Of a stretch of DNA of 41,190 bases, positions 34,280-41,190 are shown in pieces. The DNA lies in the NCBI GenBank assembly GCA_019112985.1, contig DXIG01000048.1, positions 1-41,190 on the forward strand, read 5' to 3'. A model generated the notes under the pieces. That model saw nothing but the letters and a program-made list of their open reading frames with translations, was not told where the DNA came from and made no database searches. Position numbers and translations under genes: made by a program. The first letter of the stretch is position 1. Each line of letters begins with the position of its first letter. This stretch comes from Candidatus Butyricicoccus stercorigallinarum (GTDB lineage: Bacteria; Bacillota; Clostridia; Oscillospirales; Butyricicoccaceae).

Positions 34280-34326
34280 AAAAACACCATTGTGTGATAC
34301 AATAAAAAGAAGGAGTTTTTCGTACT

Positions 34327-34761
34327 ATGGAATACAGCGAGAAGGTAATGGATCATTTCGCCAACCCGCGCAATGTCGGCATTCTGGAGGACGCCGACGC
34401 CGTCGGTGAGGTCGGCAACGCCAAGTGCGGCGATATCATGAAGATGTACCTCAAGATCAGCGACGAGGGCGTGATCACCGACATCAAGTTCAAGACGTTC
34501 GGCTGCGGCGCGGCGGTCGCGACCAGCTCCATGGCCACCGAGATGGTCAAGGGCAAGACGATTCAGGAGGCGCTCCAGCTGACCAACAAGGCGGTCGCCG
34601 AGGCGCTGGACGGACTGCCCCCGGTCAAGATGCACTGCTCCGTGCTCGCCGAGGAGGCCATTCACGCCGCTATCGCCGATTACTACAAGCGCAAGGGGCT
34701 CAATCCGGAGGATTTCATGGGCTCCTGCGACATGAACTGCGAGAGCTGCGGCAAACACTGA
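34327..34761 (+). CDS. iscU: Fe-S cluster scaffold IscU/NifU-like
   Basis: Scaffold on which Fe-S clusters are built from sulfur supplied by IscS. It has 144 residues. The three cluster cysteines are C34 (AKCGD, with D36), C60 (FGCGAA) and C104 (KMHCSVLAEEAI). The start MEYSEKVMDHFANPRNVG is typical. After the core there is a short tail ending CDMNCESCGKH, with extra cysteines C134, C138 and C141, seen in several clostridial NifU-like proteins but absent from E. coli IscU. AAGGAG lies upstream. The TGA stop forms part of a hairpin that opens element A. Confidence 0.95.
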   Translation: MEYSEKVMDHFANPRNVGILEDADAVGEVGNAKCGDIMKMYLKISDEGVITDIKFKTFGCGAAVATSSMATEMVKGKTIQEALQLTNKAVAEALDGLPPVKMHCSVLAEEAIHAAIADYYKRKGLNPEDFMGSCDMNCESCGKH

Positions 34762-34789
34762 CTTTTCTTTCTCGGGGAAAGAAAAGTCA
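34759..34789 (+). terminator. Hairpin containing the iscU stop codon
   Basis: TGACTTTTCTTTC (34759-34771) pairs perfectly with GAAAGAAAAGTCA (34777-34789), loop TCGGG. It is nearly the same hairpin as the one after rpmH (18874-18904). No long T-run follows it. Confidence 0.65.
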
Positions 34790-35220
34790 GCCAAAAGAAA
34801 GCCCAGGCGGTGCGCTCCCGCGCACAGCAGAACGGTCGGACGGACGGTCCGCCCGTCTGCCTGTAGACCGCAAGGATACATTCTTGCGGTGAGCGGGATG
34901 AAGTTTTTTGCCGCAGAAACAGCAAAGACGGCAAAAAAAGCCCAGGCGGTGCACTCCCGCGCACAGCAGAACGGTCGGACGGACGGTCCGCCCGTCTGCC
35001 CGCAAACCGCGAAGATCAATTCTTGCAGTGAGCAGGGCAAAGGGCTTTTTACCGCAGGGAAAAAAGTCAGCCCAAAAGAAAGCATAATCTGTGCCCCTGT
35101 GGGCGAGTTTACCGGTATACCGCGAAGACAGATTCTTGCAATACGTGGGACAGGGGCTTTCGGTTTCTCATCGCGGCAGGCGCGTGCCAGGCCACCCGCC
35201 GCAAACCGACAGAAAAACAG
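34790..35220 (+). repeat. Tandem ~139-bp repeat array (element A) after iscU
   Basis: Units start near 34801, 34940 and 35082. The first 60 bases of units 1 and 2 differ at one position and are 139 bp apart. The third unit is diverged but keeps CAAAAGAAAGC and the later ACCGCGAAGA...ATTCTTGCA. Each unit includes GCTCCCGCGCACAGCAGAAC-like and CGGACGGACGGTCCG-like segments. The array matches the one after rpmH in period, opening hairpin and orientation to its gene. Hairpin GCCGCATGC/GCATGCGGC (35240-35262) closes the region. No gene was accepted in 34762-35319. Confidence 0.88.
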
Positions 35221-35319
35221 ACAGAAATTGCCGATACAAGCCGCATGCGACCAGCATGCGGCCTTTCGGCGTGCATAACAGAGCACAGTTCCGCCAGACA
35301 GGAGGAGGCGTTTGCAACG

Positions 35320-38300
35320 ATGGAACAAATCACGCAGCTGATGACAGAATTGACCGAATACGACGCGATTGTGACGGGCATCCACAACGGAAAGACGCCG
35401 GTGGAGGTCACCGGTCTTGCGCCCATTCACAAGGCCAACCTCGCCGCGGCGCTGTCGGGGCAGCTGCACCGGCAGGCGGTGGTGATCTGCGCCGACGATC
35501 TGGCCTGCGACCGCATGGCGCGCGATCTGGAGGCGTTTTCCGACCGCGCGGTCGCTGTGCTGCCGTCGCGCGAGTTTGTGTTCCACAACGTGGAATCGTC
35601 CTCGCGCGAGTATGAGCACCGGCGCATTTCCGTCCTGCGCGCGCTGGCGGCGGGCAAGAAGACGGTGGTACTTTCCGTGCCCGCGCTGCTCATGGCGACC
35701 ATGCCGCCCGACTGCATGGCGCGCGCGACGTTCACGATCGAGTTCAGCGGCGAATACGACACCGATGCGCTCGTCTCGCAGCTCGTGCAGGCGGGCTACC
35801 GGCGCTGCATGCAGGTGGAGGGCGAGGGACAGTTCTCGCTGCGCGGCGGCATTCTGGATATCTTCGCGCCGGGCGAGCCGAACCCGGTGCGCATCGAATT
35901 TTTCGGCACAGAGGTGGACACGATGTCCTATTTTGACATCGGCTCCCAGCGCCGCACGCGCTCGCTTGAGCGGCTCGTCTGTCCGCCCAACCGGGAGGCG
36001 CTGCCGGCGCTCGCGCCCGGCGGCGCGGAGGGGCTGTGCCGCCAGATCGAGAAGGTGCTCAGCTCGCGGGCGAAAAAGCACCCCGACCTCGAAAAAAATC
36101 TGCGGCGCGACGTCGAGCGCCTGCGCAACGACGGCCTGTTCCCGGCGGCGGACAAATACCTGCCGTTTCTCTATCCGGAGCTGGCGACGGCCGCCGACTA
36201 TATCCCGGCGGACGCGATGGTGTTTGTGGACGATTTCCGCGCGGTGCGCGAGGCGGCGCGCGTGTTCCAGCTGCGGCTGCGGGAGGATGTCGAGGCGCTG
36301 CTGGAGCGCGGCCAGCTGTACGGCAAAAACGCGGTGTATCTGGCGACGCTGGAGCAAACCGTCGACAAGCTGGCGGCGCGCCCGCTCGTCTATCTCGAGA
36401 CCTTTCTGAGCTCTGTGCCTGAGCGCCCGCCCCAGACGCTGGCGGACATCACGGCCAAGCAGCTGCCGCCCTATTCGGGCAACGTCGCGGCCGCCGCCGC
36501 GGACATCCGCGCGTATCAGGACATGGGCTACCGCGTGCTCGTGCTGTGCTCCGGCAAGATGCGCCGCACGACGATGCAGGAGATGCTGGAGAGCGAGGGC
36601 GTGACGGCGCGCGTCAGCGACCGCCTGCCCGCGCCGGGGCGCGTGCACATTTTGGACGGCAGCCTGTCCGCCGGTATGGAGTATCCATCGCGCAAAACCG
36701 CCGTGCTCACCGAGGGGCAGATGCTGGCGGCGCGCAAAAAGACGGGGGCGAAAAAGCGCAAATCCAACCGCGACCACGTCAAGAGCTACACCGACCTGGC
36801 GCCGGGCGATCTGGTCGTGCACGAGCACCACGGCATCGGCCGCTTTGTCGGCATGGAGCGCATGCGCATCGAGGGGACGTATCAGGATTTTGTCAAAATC
36901 GCGTTTGCGGGCACGGATTTTCTCTATGTCCCGGCGACCAGTCTCGACCTGATTTCCAAATACATCGGCGCGGGCAGCGAGACGTCCGGCGGGCATGTGC
37001 GCCTCAACAAGCTGGGCGGCACGGAATGGCAGAAGACGCGCTTCAAGGCGAAGGCGGCGGCGAAGGAGATGGCGGGCAAGCTGATTCAGCTGTACGCCGA
37101 GCGCGAGCGCAAAAAGGGCTTCGCGTTTCCGCCGGACGACAGCTGGCAGAAGGAATTTGAAGCCGCGTTTGAATACGAGGAGACAGAGGATCAGATGCGC
37201 TGTGTGCAGGAGATCAAGGCGGATATGCAGTCCGACCGGCCGATGGACCGCCTGCTGTGCGGCGACGTCGGCTTCGGCAAGACCGAGGTCGCGCTGCGCG
37301 CCGTCATGAAGTGCGTGCTCGGCGGCAAGCAGGCGGCAATTCTCGTGCCCACGACAGTGCTCGCGCGGCAGCACTATCTGACCTGTCTGACGCGCTTTTC
37401 CGGCTGGCCGGTGCGCATCGAGATGCTCAGCCGCTTCAAGACGGCGAAGGAAGAGAAGCTGATTCTGGAAAAGGTGAAGCAGGGGCAGATCGACGTGCTC
37501 ATCGGCACGCACAAGCTGCTCGGCAAGGGCATCCGCTTTCACGAGCTCGGCCTGCTCGTCGTGGACGAGGAGCAGCGCTTCGGCGTGACGCACAAGGAGA
37601 AACTCAAGGAGCTGGCGCGGCAGGTGGATGTGCTCACGCTGTCCGCCACGCCCATCCCGCGCACGCTCAATATGGCGCTGTCCGGCATCCGCGACATGTC
37701 CGTGCTGGAGGAGCCGCCGCACGACCGCCATCCGGTGCAGACCTATGTGATGGAGTACGACGAGGGCGTGGTCGCGGAGGCCATGCGGCGCGAATTTTAC
37801 CGCGGCGGGCAGACCTATTACCTGCACAACGCGGTGGAATCGATCGACCGCTGCGCAGCGCGGCTCAAAAAGCTGCTGCCCGACGCGGAGATCGGCGTCG
37901 CGCACGGCAAGATGTCCCGGCGCGAGCTGGCGCGCATCATGACGCGCATGAGCGACGGCGACATCGATATTTTAGTCTGCACGACCATCATCGAGACCGG
38001 CATCGACATCCCCAACGTCAACACGCTGATCATTGAGGACGCGGAAAACATGGGGCTCTCCCAGCTGCACCAGCTGCGCGGGCGCGTCGGCCGCTCGGCG
38101 CGCCATGCGTTCGCTTATTTTACGTTCCGGCGCGGCCGCACGCTGTCCGATGTCGCGCAGAAGCGGCTGAGCGCGGTGCGCGAGTTCGCGGAGTTCGGTT
38201 CCGGATTCAAAATCGCCATGCGCGATCTGGAGATCCGCGGCGCGGGCAACGTGCTCGGCGCGGAGCAGTCGGGGCATATGATGAATGTGGGATACGATCT

Positions 38301-38811
38301 CTATCTCAAGCTGCTGGAGGAGGCGGTGCTTGAGCAGAAGGGCGAGACGCCGCGCCGCCGCACCGACTGCGCGGCCGAGCTGGCGGTGTCCGCCAACCTG
38401 CCGGAGCGCTATGTCGAGGACGCGGGGCAGCGCGTCGACCTGTACCGCCGCATCGCGGCCATCCGCACGGAGGACGACCGCGCCGACCTGCTCGACGAGA
38501 TGATCGACCGTTTCGGCGAGCCGCCGGCGTCCGCTGTGGCGCTGTGCGACGTGGCGCTGCTGCGCGCCCGCGCGGCCGAGCAGGGCATTTCGGAGATCCG
38601 GCAGAACGACGGCCGCCTGCTCGTGACGTGGGCGGAGGACTGCACCGACCTGCGGCGGCTGGCCGAGCTGTGCGCCGCGCCGCAGTACAAGGGGCGGCTG
38701 CTGCTCAACGCCGGGGCGACGCCGTATGTCTCGCTGCGGCTCAAGCCGAAGGAGAAGGCGCTTGAGCTGGCGGGCGCGCTGGTCGCGGCCTACGCCGGGA
38801 CGGCGAGCTGA
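35320..38811 (+). CDS. mfd: Transcription-repair coupling factor
   Basis: Translocase that pushes stalled RNA polymerase off DNA and recruits UvrA. It has 1163 residues from the ATG at 35320 (GGAGGAGG, spacer about 11). The UvrB-like N-terminal part is at about 1-350. The polymerase-interacting domain is at about 480-560 (DLVVHEHHGIGRFVGMERM). The RecG-like motor has Walker A GDVGFGKTEVAL from about 648 and DEEQRFGV from about 749. The TRG region (about 900-960) and a C-terminal domain ending near 1160 complete the chain. A frame extension of 25 codons upstream reaches into the repeat region and is not used. Confidence 0.97.
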   Translation: MEQITQLMTELTEYDAIVTGIHNGKTPVEVTGLAPIHKANLAAALSGQLHRQAVVICADDLACDRMARDLEAFSDRAVAVLPSREFVFHNVESSSREYEHRRISVLRALAAGKKTVVLSVPALLMATMPPDCMARATFTIEFSGEYDTDALVSQLVQAGYRRCMQVEGEGQFSLRGGILDIFAPGEPNPVRIEFFGTEVDTMSYFDIGSQRRTRSLERLVCPPNREALPALAPGGAEGLCRQIEKVLSSRAKKHPDLEKNLRRDVERLRNDGLFPAADKYLPFLYPELATAADYIPADAMVFVDDFRAVREAARVFQLRLREDVEALLERGQLYGKNAVYLATLEQTVDKLAARPLVYLETFLSSVPERPPQTLADITAKQLPPYSGNVAAAAADIRAYQDMGYRVLVLCSGKMRRTTMQEMLESEGVTARVSDRLPAPGRVHILDGSLSAGMEYPSRKTAVLTEGQMLAARKKTGAKKRKSNRDHVKSYTDLAPGDLVVHEHHGIGRFVGMERMRIEGTYQDFVKIAFAGTDFLYVPATSLDLISKYIGAGSETSGGHVRLNKLGGTEWQKTRFKAKAAAKEMAGKLIQLYAERERKKGFAFPPDDSWQKEFEAAFEYEETEDQMRCVQEIKADMQSDRPMDRLLCGDVGFGKTEVALRAVMKCVLGGKQAAILVPTTVLARQHYLTCLTRFSGWPVRIEMLSRFKTAKEEKLILEKVKQGQIDVLIGTHKLLGKGIRFHELGLLVVDEEQRFGVTHKEKLKELARQVDVLTLSATPIPRTLNMALSGIRDMSVLEEPPHDRHPVQTYVMEYDEGVVAEAMRREFYRGGQTYYLHNAVESIDRCAARLKKLLPDAEIGVAHGKMSRRELARIMTRMSDGDIDILVCTTIIETGIDIPNVNTLIIEDAENMGLSQLHQLRGRVGRSARHAFAYFTFRRGRTLSDVAQKRLSAVREFAEFGSGFKIAMRDLEIRGAGNVLGAEQSGHMMNVGYDLYLKLLEEAVLEQKGETPRRRTDCAAELAVSANLPERYVEDAGQRVDLYRRIAAIRTEDDRADLLDEMIDRFGEPPASAVALCDVALLRARAAEQGISEIRQNDGRLLVTWAEDCTDLRRLAELCAAPQYKGRLLLNAGATPYVSLRLKPKEKALELAGALVAAYAGTAS

Positions 38812-38861
38812 AAAATTCGCGCGCCTGCGCGGTCTTTTGCCGAAAATCGGCACATTGCCAC

Positions 38862-38890
38862 TTGGTAGACGCGGGGCAGTGTGCTATACT
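38862..38890 (+). promoter_or_regulatory. Promoter of the DEAD-box helicase gene
   Basis: TTGGTA (38862-38867), a 17-nt spacer, TATACT (38885-38890). Transcription would begin near 38897, which argues against the ATG at 38899 as the start of translation. A weak CGCGC/GCGCG hairpin with TCTTTT (38820-38837) may terminate mfd just upstream. Confidence 0.75.
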
Positions 38891-38937
38891 GATACCGTAT
38901 GAGTAGAAAAACTGATTTTGAGGAGCATCAAGGAGCT

Positions 38938-40308
<1,371 letters not shown>

Positions 40309-40344
40309 GGTTTTGCCGCAAAAAATCATTTGGGACATTGTTGG

Positions 40345-40394
40345 AAAAATCCCGCGGGAAACACGCGTTTCCCGGCGGGATTTTGTCTTTTTTC
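40345..40394 (+). terminator. Strong terminator after the helicase gene
   Basis: Two-part stem AAAATCCCGC + GGGAAAC pairing with GTTTCCC + GCGGGATTTT, then GTCTTTTTTC. One of the best terminators in the window. Confidence 0.92.
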
Positions 40395-40419
40395 GAGCAA
40401 AAACGGCGCAAAAGCGCGG

Positions 40420-40448
40420 TTGACAACGCGAAAGCGCGCGCCTAATAT
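40420..40448 (+). promoter_or_regulatory. Strong promoter of the tail-fibre-like gene
   Basis: Perfect TTGACA (40420-40425), a 17-nt spacer, TAATAT (40443-40448), about 48 nt before the TTG start at 40496. Confidence 0.82.
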
Positions 40449-40495
40449 ATCAGACAGACAGCTCACACAGTCTGACGAAAAGGGGGCTTTCTGCC

Positions 40496-41190
40496 TTGTC
40501 CACACCCACGATTGCCAGCGCCAGGCTGCTCGCGCTGGAGCATCCGATCACCGCGCTCGACGACCGCCCGGCGCTGTCGGCGGACGACCTCAAGGCGTAT
40601 TTTGACGCCAATCCGCAGCAGCTGTTTGAGGCGCACAACACGCTGGTCGAAGCGCTCACCGCCTCGACGGGCGCCTCCGGCGTCGGCTTTGCCGCCACGG
40701 ACAGCATCACAGAGGACAACGTACAGGCGGCGCTGGAGAACCTGCACGCGCAGCTCGCCGGCGTCGCGCTCGGTTCGGTGCCCGACAATTCGATCACGAT
40801 GGAAAAATTGGAGCAGTCGGTGTACGAACAGCTGGCGCAGATCTCGTTTATGCAGAGCAGCATCCGGGAGCTGCAGCACGCCGTTCGGAATGTGCGCCCG
40901 TCCGGCGCGCAGTACCCGCTGATGGTGCTCGCGCTGGCGGACGACTGTCCGGACACGCTGACCGACGAGCTGGCGTCGGCCGCGCTCGGCGCGCACTTCG
41001 CCGCCGAGATCTACGACCTCGGCATCCAGCTGGCGTGGCTGTGCCGCTGGAAAAACAGCACGCTGCCGTCCGACGCCTTCCGCGCCAAGCAGACGATCAA
41101 TGAGATTTTCGCCGACGCGGCCACGCTCGCGGAGATCGAGCAGCTCACGCCGGTGCGCAGCCTGATTTCGCTCTCGGCGGAGATGTCGAG
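40496..41190 (+). CDS. Phage tail-fibre-like protein, N-terminal part (runs off the window)
   Basis: Open from a TTG at 40496 (AAAGGGGG nine bases upstream) to the right edge without a stop: at least 231 residues. The N-terminus TIASARLLALEHPITALDDRPALSADDLKAYFDANPQQLFEAHNTLVEALT follows the pattern of prophage tail-fibre or baseplate proteins in Firmicutes: an 'ALxDRPxLSAxxLKxxFD' opening, then a short linker and 'TEDNVQAALENLHAQL'. This pattern is quoted in part. The rest is helical and not recognised. No other phage genes are visible here, so it could be a domesticated or cell-surface protein. Start and family are moderately sure. Confidence 0.7.
   Translation, partial: MSTPTIASARLLALEHPITALDDRPALSADDLKAYFDANPQQLFEAHNTLVEALTASTGASGVGFAATDSITEDNVQAALENLHAQLAGVALGSVPDNSITMEKLEQSVYEQLAQISFMQSSIRELQHAVRNVRPSGAQYPLMVLALADDCPDTLTDELASAALGAHFAAEIYDLGIQLAWLCRWKNSTLPSDAFRAKQTINEIFADAATLAEIEQLTPVRSLISLSAEMS

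Noticed and set aside
34889..35278. A 129-codon open frame between iscU and mfd
   Set aside because: It lies entirely in repeat DNA, has no ribosome-binding site and shows no domain.
34249..37905. A 1218-codon leftward open frame antisense to mfd and running through the repeat array after iscU
   Set aside because: It is also a codon shadow. Its C-terminal part translates the repeat units, which have no conserved coding frame between copies.
38899..38937. ATG at 38899 as the helicase start
   Set aside because: It lies about 9 nt after the -10 hexamer, at the likely transcription start, and lacks a ribosome-binding site.

Overview
This window looks like the replication-origin neighbourhood of a GC-rich, anaerobic, probably spore-forming member of the Clostridia, most like the Oscillospirales/Ruminococcaceae side. 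I did not compute GC; it reads as roughly 60 percent. The support is the gene order rpmH-dnaA-dnaN-yaaA-recF-remB-gyrB-gyrA, the leftward yidC-jag-mnmE-mnmG-rsmG-parA-parB block, a SpoIID-like peptidoglycan enzyme, and a superoxide reductase/rubredoxin pair typical of strict anaerobes. No species is claimed.

Layout. Positions 21-3970 (leftward) hold NAD+ synthase, a small unknown gene and a membrane-anchored polysaccharide deacetylase with an acidic repeat region. Positions 4276-7492 (rightward) hold a UPF0303/heme-degrading-type protein, a lipoprotein, and a translationally coupled pair made of a transthyretin-like protein and a SpoIID-like/peptidoglycan-binding protein. From 7551 to 19040 everything is leftward: serS, a coiled-coil membrane protein, parB, parA, rsmG, mnmG, mnmE, jag, yidC, yidD, rnpA and rpmH. 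Four perfect parS sites lie just upstream of parA. The origin is bipartite: DnaA boxes lie between rpmH and dnaA, and boxes plus a DnaA-trio unwinding element lie between dnaA and dnaN. A further DnaA-box cluster lies upstream of mnmG. From 19323 to 31026 all genes read rightward: dnaA, dnaN, yaaA, recF, remB, gyrB, a small unknown gene, gyrA, rnhA, a tRNA methyltransferase and rsmI. Leftward rubredoxin, superoxide reductase and thioesterase genes follow, then rightward iscS-iscU, mfd, a DEAD-box helicase, and the start of a phage-tail-fibre-like gene that runs off the right edge. Most genes therefore point away from the origin, in the direction of fork movement.

The coding content is mostly housekeeping: replication initiation and clamp, supercoiling, chromosome segregation, membrane-protein insertion, tRNA and rRNA modification, Fe-S assembly and transcription-coupled repair. 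The less expected material is between genes. (A) A tandem repeat of about 139 bp occurs at two loci, directly after the stop codons of rpmH and iscU, in the same orientation relative to the gene and beginning with the same hairpin. It separates rpmH from rnpA by 670 bp. (B) A structured element of about 145 bp with three hairpins occurs twice, downstream of the lipoprotein gene and of rsmI, and one hairpin differs in sequence but keeps its pairing. (C) parS sites are built into the parAB promoter and into a hairpin after rsmG. (D) A DnaA-box cluster sits in front of mnmG, which a terminator separates from mnmE. No tRNA, rRNA, CRISPR array or insertion sequence was recognised.
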